This document shows, piece by piece, positions 10,526 to 22,281 of a stretch of 64,000 nucleotides of DNA. The stretch is from Agrocybe praecox. Lineage: Eukaryota > Basidiomycota > Agaricomycetes > Agaricales > Agrocybaceae. Position numbers and translations under genes: made by a program. The notes under the pieces were generated by a model. That model had not been told where the DNA came from. It did not search any database and saw only the letters and a program-made list of their open reading frames with translations. How positions within the stretch are numbered: the first letter of the stretch is position 1; the number at the start of each line of letters is the position of its first letter. Where the stretch lies: contig OZ024844.1 in NCBI GenBank assembly GCA_964017145.1, positions 4,030,001 through 4,094,000 of the forward strand, read 5' to 3'.

Positions 10526-13500
10526 CTACAGTTTCGACCAAGTAACATAATCTTCAATGTCCCATATGCGAATTGTGTGATCCCCTGATGCAGATGCCAC
10601 TCTCTTCCCATCGGGAGAGAATGCAACGGACCACACCCATTCTGTATGATCTCGAAGTGGTTCTCCTATCTGCTGTTGTGTCTCCACATCCCATATCCTA
10701 ATTGTGTTGTCACCGGATCCAGAAGCCACCAGCCTGCCGTCTGGAGAGAAAGAGACAGAGTTGACATCATCTGTATGTCCTCTGAGTGGTTCACCGGCTT
10801 GCTGGTGAGTTTCGACATCCCAGAATCGGATTGTGTCGTCCCACGAACCCGAAACAATCCCCTTGCCATCGGGAGAGAATGACACAGAGAAAACCCATTC
10901 TGTATGTCCCTCTAGCGGCTTTCCAACTTGCTCTCCCGATACAGCGTTCCAGATGCGAATTGTTCGATCATCCCCTGCAGAAGCGACAAGAGTTCCGTCT
11001 GGGGAATATGCAACAGATCTAACCCAACCATTGTGACCAGTCAAAGGCCGGCCAACCTGCATGCCTGTTTCTACATCCCAGAAACAAACAGTTCCGTCAG
11101 AGGAGCCTGAAACAACTCGCCTTCCATCAGGAGCAAAGGCGACACTTTTCACATAACCAGTATGCCCTTCCCATGGCTTCCCAACTTTCTTCCGAGTCTC
11201 GATGTCCCAGAGTATGAGGGTGTTGTCATGAGACCCAGAGATGATGTGCTTTCCACCTGGTGAAGTAGCAATGGAGTTCACCATGCTTGTATGGCCATGC
11301 AAAGGATTTCCAATCGGTGAACCTGTGTGCGCATCCCATAAGCGGATGGTATGGTCTATGGACCCAGATACAAGGTGTTTCCCGTCCTTGGAGAACGCCA
11401 CCGACGAAACGAAGTTAGTATGTCCTTCTAGGATCATGCTTGGATGCGCAACTGAAATCATTATTTCCATGAGAATCCGTTTTGATAAGAAGAATATTTG
11501 TACTCACAATCACAGTTTCGGAAAATAAACTGTTTTGTAACGAAGTCAATAGACGATTCTGTGGTTGTCTGGACTTTGCGGAGAACTTCAGAGAAACTCC
11601 TTTTTTGGAATGAAAATGAGCGAGGCTTCAGGATATCGATGGTTTCTTTCATAATACGCTCCTTGGTGTCAAGGGTGGCGGTACTGTCGAGTAGGATATT
11701 CATGACGGCTTCGTATAATGCTCTCTGTTCTTCACCTAAATTTCGTTGACTATATATAGACAAAGGACATGAGTTTCAGCATGACATACCTGTATGTGTA
11801 AAGTGACGGAGCGTATTTAAAGACGAGCTTTGACGAAGTATGAATTCTTCAAGAGCGTTCTTGATATGGTCGGAAAGATCAAGCTCTACCCAGTCCTCGT
11901 AAAGCTGTGGATTTCTCGAGCTCTTCTTCTGTGCAACGTCCTTCAAAGTTACCCAAAATTGTGAAGCGTTTTCCTCGGGTGCTGATGCTTTTGACACGTA
12001 ATTCGTACTGAGAAGTAATGAATTATGTATTTTCTGGCCTGGTTGGATTTTTCTTCCTTTACCAAAATGAGGCCTGGGTGATATTACCAGCTAAACAACA
12101 ATGTGTGCAAATAAGTAATATAACATACCTAAAGGTCGTCGATCTTCTATCCTTCTGGCGTGAATATGTTAAACGTTTGAACGGGAGCAACTCAAGAGGC
12201 CACCAAAGTAATGTCAGTGATTCCTTGATCTCCACACGCTCGTCGTCTTGTAGGTCCCTCTTAAATGGTGACGTGCGGAGACCAAGTGGGCCAGCTTCGA
12301 ACACCATCCAACGAAGGGGAGGCCTCGTGCGGTCCAAGCTTGGGTTCTCTGTATTCCCACCTCCGCTATACGGTGTAGAAATGTAAGTACGAGTTTCGAT
12401 CTCTTGTTTAGAGTTAAAATACATACATATCAGAATGCGTTCCTGCAAACCACACCTCCTTGATCTGTGGAAAAGCCCGCTTCTCTTCTGACTTGGCAAT
12501 GAACTCTCCACCATATGCAAATTCGGGAAGGAACTTGACACGTCGTTCATCGAGCGCCAGAGCATGTCGAAAGAAACACACATGTCCCATTCCATCAGTC
12601 GTTCCGGGAAGCATTTTCGATCCCCGCACGATTCCAATAGAGGACACCGTATCCCTATAATTTCTGAGAAAATAACCAGAGAAATATAACTAAAATAGCG
12701 TACCAGACCCCGACGAAATGAACCTTGACATCTTCGTGCGAAAATGTGCGCTTGAAACGCTCTGCAATCGAAATACGCTCGTTATCACCACTTGAAGTAC
12801 TCGCTCGCTCGAGTTTATCAGTCTCTGGGTCGGCATACAGCTCATATGCACTAAGTGGGGGGGTTAAATACGTGTTGGCAGAGATAAATGCGACATACAA
12901 TGGGATTTGCATCTCGTTCCCTTTATGGATCAAGCCGACCTATGAGATGAATGGCTGTTTAACCTCCAATAGCTTTTCGTTATAAAATTTCTGCTTACCT
13001 TGGCAATCATAGCGGAAAGGACCCGGACTTGGAACGCTCCCCGAGAGAAACCTGTAATTATCATCAGCCAGAGTGTCACATACCGCCCTAACTGACGCAC
13101 CGAATAAAAAGATCCTGTCTCCTTCTTTGTAATTCTCTGAGAGCCACTGATAGGCGCCCAAGACTGTCTTCTCAAAGTCCCTGGGTACCCAAAGAATAAT
13201 GAGAAAAAGTAGAATGAAATTGCCTAATATCGAGCATACCACGCAATGGCCAAGTCTATCTTGTTGTGGAGTACCATCCTCAAATACGCAAGAGATCTCC
13301 ATGAAGGACGGGCATATGTCCCTATCCCACTGTTGTACCAGGTGAGCTGACTTTCATCTTTGTCAAGGAGACTGTATAGCTCGATGACGTTCGTGTTCTA
13401 TAAGATACATAAACAATCATGCACTGGTAGCGGGCGAGTTTCGAAGCGCACCATTGTTCCGAATTTGTTCGATGTTCCGTCAAGGTTGCCGACTAGATTC

Positions 13501-13736
13501 CGTCCCTTAGGATTGTGGATATCGTGACAGCATGGGCTTGAAGGTGACGCCGACGGTCCAGCTGACTTTGATGGACCAGTATTTGTGGCGTCATGGCGAT
13601 CTTCGTGAAGTATTTCAGTTTCTTGATTCTTACTCATAGATGATACGGTGATGAAGAGTGTCCTGGCATGAAACTGACCATCAGCGCCTCTCATTATATA
13701 TATCCCATCTTGAGGCTGAGCAGAATTCATTGACAT
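10526..13736 (-). CDS. DUF2235 (alpha/beta-hydrolase-like) protein with C-terminal WD40 repeats
   Basis: Eleven exons keep one frame: 13736-13452, 13397-13240, 13180-13101, 13051-12999, 12939-12899, 12850-12704, 12654-12427, 12365-12129, 12073-11790, 11735-11508, 11451-10526, giving 888 aa. Residues about 80-480 carry DUF2235 signatures: LDGTSNKFG, the nucleophile-elbow motif GFSRGAF (across an intron), GTHSDIGGGN, and GRKIQPGQKIH. DUF2235 is related to the Tle1 type of bacterial phospholipase effectors. A linker of about 100 aa leads to seven WD40 repeats (about residues 585-888), each with GH, SPDG and WD cores and very alike, so probably a propeller. The serine of GFSRG and the DGTSN and HSDIGGG motifs are present, so activity is plausible. 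The substrate is unknown; the propeller may act as a sensor or binding platform, as in NACHT-WD40 proteins. Confidence 0.88.
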
Positions 13737-13811
13737 TGCGTATTCGGTGTGTCACTGCGTCGTGGTCCTTACACACGCACGGGAGCCACGAGGCCAATGT
13801 ATGGTGGAAGC

Positions 13812-13968
13812 ATTCCCGCGCACCGCTCATTGAGATTCTTACCCTTTCCGCGCAATGTTAGGGTCAAAATAGGTCAAAATATGGTTAGGTCCAAATTTTC
13901 CCTGAACGTGTGCGCGGACAGGAAAGTTGCGCGATGGGTAAGAATCTCAATGAGCGGTGCGCGGGAAT
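13812..13968. repeat. 157-bp element with perfect 33-bp inverted repeats
   Basis: The arms 13812-13844 and 13936-13968 are exact reverse complements over 33 bp, beginning ATTCCCGCGCACCGCTC and ending in CTTACCC. The 91-bp centre holds AGGTCAAAATA-type repeats. Weaker inverse similarity continues outside the arms. It lies 76-232 bp upstream of the start codon of the DUF2235-WD40 gene, so it sits in that gene's promoter region. It could be a small MITE or a cruciform-forming site; no clear target duplication was found. Confidence 0.85.
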
Positions 13969-16900
13969 ACTTCCCCTAAATGACCGCCATAGCCAATGCG
14001 TCGTTGATGCCACTCATCATTTTTGGTCCAGCAAGCGATGTGCTGTTGATATATTTTTAGTTCGGTTCACAAAATCACGCACTGTAACAGCTGTGTTTAA
14101 TTAATAAAATATGTTACGTCCTACATGAATCAATCCATACGCTCGATTTCCAGGAGACGCTTAAATCAAGTGAAAAGAAGTGAGTCCACGTTGACACATG
14201 TAATGCACCAAAGCCGAATATGATTTACGCGTGTGTGATACTTGCAGGGAACATACGTGCGTTCCTCTGCGGCATATCTTCCATGAATCAATGTAAGGAG
14301 TTGCCGTGTGTGGTTGACCTAGTTTTGGCAGACGGATTTGGCGCAAGAGAAGCTGCGGTAGATGGAAGGGTGATATACTGAGGAGGTAAAAATACACATG
14401 CATCCTTATCACATACGCGTGTACGTAGTGAGCGTACAGAAAACACGGATACCTGTGTCCCACCAGTGTTGGTTTATTTTGGCCAGAAAGAAGAAGTTTA
14501 CTAGGATACCTAGAAAAGACACAAAAACAATGGCACATCCGGAGAAAACGTACATAGACAACATTAAGTGACCCGACAATATCCCAGAGCCGTGGCTTAA
14601 TTGTAGGCGAAGAAAAATTATCGACGTGGAACACACATACCCATATTACAGTGTTGCACAGAAAGGAATAGTTGCGTGCGCAGTGAAAATGTGCGCTGGA
14701 CTAAAATAGCCAGCGCACATCACCTAACTTGAACCATGAAAGGTGTGCGCATTAAATTTCAAAGTTGTGCGATTTTGGGTAAATCGCACAGCTTTTCTTT
14801 TCGCGCACATAACGCCATATTTGGGGGACATTGCATTCACTATAAGCTTCAATTTGGCCTTAAAGTTGTGCGCAAGGGGCTAAAATAAAGTTGCGTGGTG
14901 CAATTTAATTTTTGTACAGATTGACCGCCATACCTGAATGCCCACCGGTGACAGCTCGCCGTCTTCTTTTCATACCAACCAACTGACTCGCGTTCTTGAC
15001 TTCACACAATTTGAATGGCCATCGTTGAAAAGGGCGGCAGTTCAAGGATGGCAAAAGTGGCAAAAGCTTCATGAGGAGGCGAGTTTAACGTTTACTGGGA
15101 GAAACGAACATGTGCATTAAGCAAAGATATCAAACAGGGGGAAAACACGAACGCACCGTTGTTTCGATCCTTCCACTCCCGCATCGCGTCGCCATTTTAA
15201 ACATAGAGCAGAGCACATCCTCGCCTCGTGTCAAAGGAGTTCCATAGCGCCCAAAGATAGTAGATCTGTATCAGACCATCCGCGGTCGCCGCGAGGTCGA
15301 GAATTCGAAGTCAATTTCAAATCAAACCTAAAACCTGTGATGCAGCGATTGGATTCGAGGGTACAGATGAATAGTTCTAGTGTATTCCAAGTTGACGTGT
15401 AGCATGCAAAAGTTGTGACCAAATATATATCGTCGCTCGACGGATGGAGGAGAATCGGCGCCGTCGAACCACCCGCTGCCCGCATGGTGAGCCCCAATGT
15501 TCGAACCACACAAGAGTTGTTCCCCAGCAATCGAATTTGAGGGTACCGATGAGCACTTCTGGTATATTTCAAGGCGGTGCGTCGGCTTTTCAAGCCAGAT
15601 ATCGCCGCTGGAGGGACCAGAGAATTATGGGGGACACGAAAGAAAACACGGAGCAGGTAAGCGACGGTCCAAGATGTCAAATCAGTGTGTGGCGATCCAC
15701 GAAGCGTGGTACCCTGCAGGTTTCACTATGAATGTCGGCACAAGTATACGTAAAAATATATATAGAAAGAACTCGAACCAGGAAAAGGAAAAGAAAGAGG
15801 AAAAGAGATGTGTAGCGACGCTGGCAGAAAAGTCTAGGTCCACATATCCGAGAGGTGCCGAATCACTGTCATCTTATCTTATCTACATATATTGAAATGA
15901 TACGATTGATTGATCTCCGTTCATTCCTCCTTTTCATCGCCACTCGACAGGCGTAAAAAGGCACAGGATATTGACAGTGACACAGCTTTACAGATAGCAG
16001 TCTAATAAATAGTACATCCCAGCAGAATCTCAACATATATCCGAACTCACGTAGTAAGTTGGCATGCGGTTCGGAACTAACTATTTGACTAGTTAGCGGT
16101 GCACAAGATTGACGTTTTTGATCTCGAGAGGTCCTGGAATCATGGTGTTCAACGAAACAGCAGAAGAAATGAGTTCGGATAAGTTTTCTCCAAGTACCCC
16201 TGGAATTTGTCAAACATTATTGACGCGTCAGAAATAGCGATTTATGGACGGCATGGAAATCAAAGACTCGGACGTCCTAACAGACAGCACGTTAATGAAC
16301 ACAGCGCTGATCAGGAAGAAGAGTTGAAAGTTGTGGATGTAAGAGCGTGACAGTATCATATGATGACGATGCCCAACGTCATATCGAGGCTAGTTATGGC
16401 GTCCGAGGCGGGGAGACGCCAAACAGGATGCAGGAGAAATTCTTAGTGAATATGATCTTTATCAGCCGCACCTCCGGTGCCTCGTAGCGCTCTCGGGATC
16501 CCAAGTCCATATCTTTGACTTCCTCTCTTCGTTTATTTGTTTGTGGAATGTGTGGGTGATTATCAAGGTGAGCTATAGAATTCATCGCACTCCTACTCAC
16601 ATTGTCGGTCGTCCGTCCACATCATGGAACGCGCCTGCATGATTTTACGCGCATATTGAATTCGAGGATAGACGACTTCAATGATAGAAATCGACGTCGT
16701 GGTAAAGAAGGAAGAAGGTCGATGACGTTGGAGAGGCTTGGACGTTAATGCGTACAGCAAACTTTTGTGTTTTAGAGATCGAAGGAATATTGACGAACTG
16801 TCGGGTATTTGTGGACATAGGATGAGAGCGCTGGCTCACTAGCTTCATTACTCACTCCAGGTTACTCACATATCAGGGAGTCTAGGGCACATTAAGAGCA

Positions 16901-16976
16901 GAAACATCGGATGAAGGTGAGAAACAGAAGATTCAGAGCGATGACGCGAATGCGGTTGGAAGGATGTGAATCGATC
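13969..16976. other. intergenic region without a recognised gene
   Basis: The longest minus-strand frames (about 14161-14636) are hydrophobic but match no family I know and lack a coherent splice pattern. A direct repeat of about 45 bp is seen at 15348-15392 and 15529-15575 (ATTGGATTCGAGGGTACAGA against ATCGAATTTGAGGGTACCGA), giving an imperfect tandem duplication of about 180 bp. A TTGACCGCCATA-like sequence occurs at about 13979 and 14921. Nothing else supported. Confidence 0.45.
14670..14935. repeat. cluster of hairpins built on TGTGCGC words
   Basis: ATGTGCGCTGG at 14689-14699 is inverted as CCAGCGCACAT at 14710-14720 with a 10-nt loop. A second hairpin follows (GTTGTGCGATTT with AAATCGCACAGC, about 14764-14793). 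Further TGTGCGC and GCGCACA words lie around. The block ends at a TTGACCGCCATA sequence also seen next to the inverted-repeat element at 13.8 kb, so the two may be remnants of related short elements. Confidence 0.5.
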
Positions 16977-17283
16977 CCGCATTAATGATTTGCAAAACAG
17001 CTTATATAGCGCGTTTGATTTTCCTGAGGTACCAAGGAAATTTTCCTACATCTCAGGCAAATCGTACAATTGAATCACGAACTAAGCAAGGATAAACCTC
17101 GGGAAGGCTCCATTAGAGCTGTTACAATCCAAGAAATGTGTGAGGAATATCATGTGCTGTTATTGCCAACATTAACATTAATTAGGTATATTAAGATTGA
17201 CATATCGTCTTTACATCACCGAGAGTTGGGGTTCAGATAACTGCGCATTGCTCTCCCAAACTTGACGTTACGAGAAGCAAATC

Positions 17284-18208
17284 TCAAAATCCGCCTGAAA
17301 CGATCCACTTCACAGCGAGGAACGCAGCTGTCAAGAGCAGTCCTGCGTATCAAGTTCGGTTCAGCACTTAGTCAAAGTACGAACTATGCATAATCAAGGA
17401 AGTACACGTACCCATCTGCGCGAATTGACCGAGTGCCCAAGGGATACCGTTTACCCTCTATTGGAATTACCGAAGAATATCAAAAAGCGTTCACGATGAC
17501 GTCCACAGAACAACAAGCAAAGGAGACCAAGGGAGAAGAGTGGAAATAGAAGAACATACCTTTGCAGGATCCCCAGACATATATCCGAGAACATACGCGG
17601 TTCTTCCGATGCACCAGCACGTTATAGCGATGGCTGTGAAGCGGGGGTAGGTTGTTGCTGTGATAATAGATCTGTAAAAAATGCATGCATGCATGATATA
17701 TAAGTCCCCACGCCTCCGCGAAGGATGCGATGTGTATCACAAGGCTATGAAACGTACGGAACATAGATTGTGGGTAGGGTTTCGAGCGTGTTCTGGTGGC
17801 AGCCTAGTGAAGGAAAAACGAAAATGGGGAGAGATTGTGAAAATATGGATATGAAGGTGGTTGGCCATGGTCCGACGTACGTTGTGCGCAGTTAAACAGC
17901 AGTGCGTCCTTGGATTTCTCGACTTGCGCTTGTTCGGCGTACACTGTGGAATATGTTCGTGCCGGGATGAATACGCGTCTTCCGGCAATGTATTATAGGA
18001 CGTACTCTGCGGGTAGTTAATACCAGACAGCTTCCTGTACTTGCCCACCATGAGATAGAGCCACACGAGCATGAACATGGGGATTATCATGGGGCCTGCT
18101 ACACAGTGGATCCTATCGAAAATATCAAAGTATTACTGTCCGTCGCGTCACATTTCCAAGGAAAGCGACAACAGACCCCTCTGGGAGCGTCAAGGTGACT
18201 GTTGACAT
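17284..18208 (-). CDS. MAPEG / microsomal glutathione S-transferase 3-like protein (copy B)
   Basis: Seven exons: 18208-18177, 18112-18006, 17943-17881, 17803-17758, 17671-17560, 17457-17412, 17342-17284, 154 aa. Exon lengths and phases are identical to those of copy A. The family signature FNCAQR-CHQNTLE is present; the alanine usual in RAHQNTLE is cysteine in both copies. The conserved run YPRFTAIAITCWCIGRTAY, the GYMSGDPAKR turn and the C terminus VSGGF follow. Four membrane spans are predicted by eye. The head-to-head GT31-like gene downstream is intact in this copy. The likely role is glutathione-dependent detoxification or peroxide reduction in a membrane; the exact reaction is unknown. 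Confidence 0.87.
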
Positions 18209-19444
18209 ATTGATTTCTTATCTAGTTCAAAGTAGGTATGTAACTGTCGTCGTTGTATAGATATGTTGTGAAGGAGTGGAAAAGTTGACTATGAGAGGAA
18301 GTGGTGAGCGGACGGTATGTAGGTTGATTGAAGTTTCGACTATTTATACTTATGTTGGTCTTACATACCAACCACGTGGTCTTTTCTTTTATTGATCCCG
18401 AGTGACCCGGACATCAAACTAGCAAGTTTTCTTCGAGAACCTGGAGGGAGAGTTGTTGGTGTATGGCTTGGTTAGCAATGTAACTGAAGGAACATTGCAT
18501 TTGAGAACAAAAACAGTCTTCCTCTCCAGACTCCATATCAAATCTTGTAAGTACGAACGGGCATAGGTACCCGGAAGTTGATTACTATTAGTATTAATCA
18601 GGTCCCATGTTTATTCTTAGATGTGTATATGACATGCCTACGTATCAGTGCTAATTATTGAACAACGTAAAGGAAATCGTCTCAATTTGAAAGTTTTTGT
18701 ACGACTACTATCGATCAAAAGTCCGACTAGTTGAGTAATATAAATATTAGTCATACATATCTGCTGCGCCGCTGAAGTACATGGTGATGACAGCACATTG
18801 GGCTCAGTCAGACGCAGGTGAAGTAACTACTAGCGATTATGATAATTCTTTCAAAATTGTTCCAAAAGATTTGTTAGGTGCATGGTGTAAAAGGAAATGG
18901 CAAAGCCATGTAACGGTAATGACTACCCGTCGTTTGTTAACAAGTTCGTTGTGGCGTTCGAAAATACCTACTCTAATCTAATAGAGGGGTCAGAGTCGAC
19001 GAATCTGGCCTGATTATCAGATGCATTATATGAAAGGAAATGGCAAGGCCATGTAGTGGTGACTATTCGTCGTTTGCAAGTTTGTTTTGCCGTTCGAAAA
19101 TACCTAATCTAATCTAATCTCGGCCACACCCGCACAGCCATTCCGATTACTTAAGTAAGGCAGGCGTAAATCCAAGCCGAGATCACCGGCTCGGGACAAT
19201 CAAATTTCTTGGCGTATTTTTGAACGCTGGCAACCACCACCACTAACTTCTCCCTAATTATTGCTTCGACTAATCCCTTCCTCTCGAGAGCCCCAACTAG
19301 ACTCGAGAACGTCGTGTCGTGTATACCCCACATTCAATATCCCTATTCTTAGCCTCTTGCTGCTATTATACCCCCCACGTTAACGAGAAGACAAATACCC
19401 TCCCTTCTGTGCCATTGGTGTACGACACAAAAATACGAAAAACG

Positions 19445-20933
19445 ATGTACCCACCGCAAAACGACCCGCGCAGCACAGTGCCATACTCTGCACTCCCCAC
19501 AGATTTGGACGCTGAAGCGAACAACCACCACGGAGGAACATACTACAGCAATCGATATGCTAGCTCTCCTCTGAAACGGCGGTTATATGTTCTCACCAAA
19601 AAACCACTCTTCCGCCCTTTGCTTATTGGTTTCGCAATCCTCGTCGTGCTGTATCTACTCTTTCACAGCCGTAGGCCAACTTCGTCGATGGACGCGGACG
19701 AAGACGAGCTGACGAGGTACCCCTGGCCCGCAGACGCGTTTGATTTTACAGGGAGCAAGCCGGCGTACCTCGCTTCGCCCCCTCCAGCTTCGCCAGTTGT
19801 GATTCGGCTGGCAATCATGAGCAGAGTGGACGAGTTCGAGCGCCGGCATGCGCTGAGAGAGGCGATGTTGAGAGGGGTCCCCGAAGCGTATGTGAAGCTC
19901 ACGTATAAGTTCTTCGTGGGACGCGATGCGAGGGGCGTGCTATCGCTGCCTACGAATACGAAGCTCAAGCAGGAGGTGAAGAAATTTGGGGATATACAGA
20001 TTCTGGAAAATGTTCCTGATATTCCGGAACGGATATCGGAGAAGAGGTTTTGGGCTGTTAAATGGGTGCGTACCTTTATGTTATTTCCTACTTCCACCAG
20101 CTCATCGAAGTGCTCTCCATATTACTTATAGACAGCAGACGTTCCTCCGTCAGAATACGACTATTCTATGACGCTCGACTCGGACACGTTCTGTCGTTTC
20201 TCCGTGCTCATCCAACGTCTGCAGCACATATACCCCTCGTTGACCGTGAACATGCGGGACCAGCACACGCCCGGACAGCAGCTATCGCCTCGTACGGAGC
20301 CTATCATCATCGGGAGGAAGAGCGTGCACCATTCGTGGTTCGCGCATGAGGTGGAAGAAGGGAACCCAGACGAGAAACTAGAGGATCCCCATGTCATGGG
20401 TCCGTGGTACAAGTACCCTGTCGGGATTGGATATTTATTGAGGTGCATATTTCTTTACTTTCACCCCCCGGAAATCCAATGCCTGAGGCTAATTAATTCT
20501 CATTCATTGTAGCTCAAACCTCACAGCAACCCTGATGAGCCTCGACCCGCCTGTACCGCACCACATCCACTACCCCTCCGACGACGTTATGATAGGGATG
20601 TGGGTCGCCGGCCTCTACGAACTGCACCCGTCCGTACACGCCCTGCCCAACGGGGACGTCAACGGGAAGCTCGAGTGTGTGACTGACGACCAAATCCCCG
20701 GGAAACCAGACGAGAAGCTTCCTGTACTGCCGGCGAAGTGCCCTGCACCGTATTCTGCGCACCCGATTGACTCGCTCTGGGTGGACGACGAGCATGGTTG
20801 GCACGACTATAAGCACCATGGGCTGAACGACGCTCCAACTGGATGGGATACGGCGTGTGTGCACCGGATGAGCGCGAAGGAGATGAGAGCGTTTAGGAGG
20901 AAGGAGGAGGTTATGAGGGAGTGGGATGATTGA
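19445..20933 (+). CDS. GT31-like glycosyltransferase, type II membrane protein (copy B)
   Basis: Three exons: 19445-20065, 20132-20442, 20513-20933, 450 aa. The N-terminal cytosolic part (about 56 aa) is followed by one membrane span (IGFAILVVLYLLF, about 60-73), then a lumenal domain. It resembles the beta-1,3-galactosyltransferase (GT31) fold: RRHALREAML near residue 130, FFVGRD, a ..FGDIQILENVPD.. segment, KRFWAVKW, then LDSDTF as the metal-binding acid motif. The C-terminal exon is the conserved WVAGLYELHPSVHALPNG..SLWVDDEHGWHDY region. It should act in the Golgi, adding a sugar to proteins or lipids; donor and acceptor are unknown. An upstream in-frame ATG at 19319 would add about 42 residues, but the same start as copy A is preferred. 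It is the only intact copy in the window. Confidence 0.83.
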
Positions 20934-20960
20934 ATGTTGAGTGGTTGGGGCTTTTTGTTT

Positions 20961-22281
20961 TGAGATGAAGTAGGATGGGATGGATCCCCCTCCCTGATGT
21001 ATTTACTGACTTTACATTACTAATACCTGTCTATATGCGTATACATACCCCAGAATTTGTCGAATAGGCTCCTTTGTTGTTCAACGAAATTTGATTGCCT
21101 TGGGATTAGCAACTACTGGATAATGGACGTTGGACGGTTGTGAAAGAATGCTGTATGAAGGAGAGAAACTTGTGTGATGTCAGAAAAAGCGAGTTCTTGC
21201 CGACGACGTTCAGATTATGCGATGCTGAACCAAAGTACTCCTTCCTTCCTTTCTTACCATCATCTTCAAGTCCTCACATCCATTGGACCTCTTCGCTTTC
21301 GAATCGCCCACATTATGGCCGTCCACTGTCTAACGTTATATTAATAACTTTTGAATTTCTTTCTTCAAGTTGGTTAGTGATCCGCGCGCCGCCACGGCTA
21401 CACTTGGAATCTTCTGTGATCGGACATGTGCAGTCTTTTAGAGCTCTCCTCTCGGCATACATCCTTTCTCGGTACGGACTATTTAGCTCACAAGGAGAAT
21501 TCCCGATGAATTCACCGTAACCTTCATAAACTGGGCCACATCTCCGAGGACTTAGCTTAAGCTTTATCCGTCATTTCATGGTGATCCAGCCGACGCGCAA
21601 GTTCAACCAAGGAAGAAAGTCGGCGTTGAAATTTGAAAGAGGGGCATTCGCTGATTTTCATTGCAAGGCTTACCACGAATTTGTAGGAGCCCATTACTAT
21701 TTCAACTTTCAAGCTGTCGTTGTCGTTGTCTGGTAGTGCAAGTATATATTTCCAGATTATCTGCATCTATCATCATATTGGTATTGCCGATACCATGCTC
21801 CTTTGAAAATGCAGGGCTTGCATCTAACAACGAATACCTTATTTTTATCCAAGTTTGTGAGCCATTTTTAAGTGGTGGTAGTGGTATGTCCGGCCCAGGA
21901 AAAAAAAAGGAAGCGCGATGGTGTTTAGCCTAGGCTTAGCTCTAGCAAGACGAATTCCTGGTGGCTCTGCGTCTCCTGCAAGTCTTAAAGATAAATATAG
22001 AAATAGAAATAGTTGTATTCATGTTCGATGTCCATGTCATCTTTCTGAGCCCATAGTAGCAGTCCGAGGGCCCAGGCCAAGATTTCAGGAAGATGGGTGA
22101 TAAATATCCTAAATAACTAGTTCTCAAGGCGTATTGGTTAGTAAAATCCAAGGTTTTAATCCATTATATATCTCTAATTGTAATTTGTCCATTACTCAAT
22201 CGTATGAAATGGAGAATAGTAAAAAATCAAAGCTGATTTAGTTGAATATATGTATGCATATACGTAGGCAATGCAAGCCCG
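20961..22281. other. intergenic region without a recognised gene
   Basis: Several short open frames on both strands show no family features or splice continuity. I see no repeat structure apart from short A/T runs. Confidence 0.45.

Larger units (their letters stand above)
16977..20960. repeat. segmental duplication, copy B
   Basis: Direct-orientation partner of 2058-6440, about 14.9 kb away. It keeps the same gene order (MAPEG minus, GT31-like plus). It lacks the 566-bp insertion of copy A but has its own roughly 150-bp tandem duplication in the shared promoter region (about 18870-19110). Confidence 0.9.

Noticed and set aside
12059..12637. 192-aa minus-strand frame as a separate protein
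   Set aside because: It reads through introns of the DUF2235-WD40 gene; exon-by-exon phases give a better continuous protein.
14161..14636. hydrophobic minus-strand frames as a membrane-protein gene
   Set aside because: Two overlapping frames, no family pattern, no matching splice sites or further exons.
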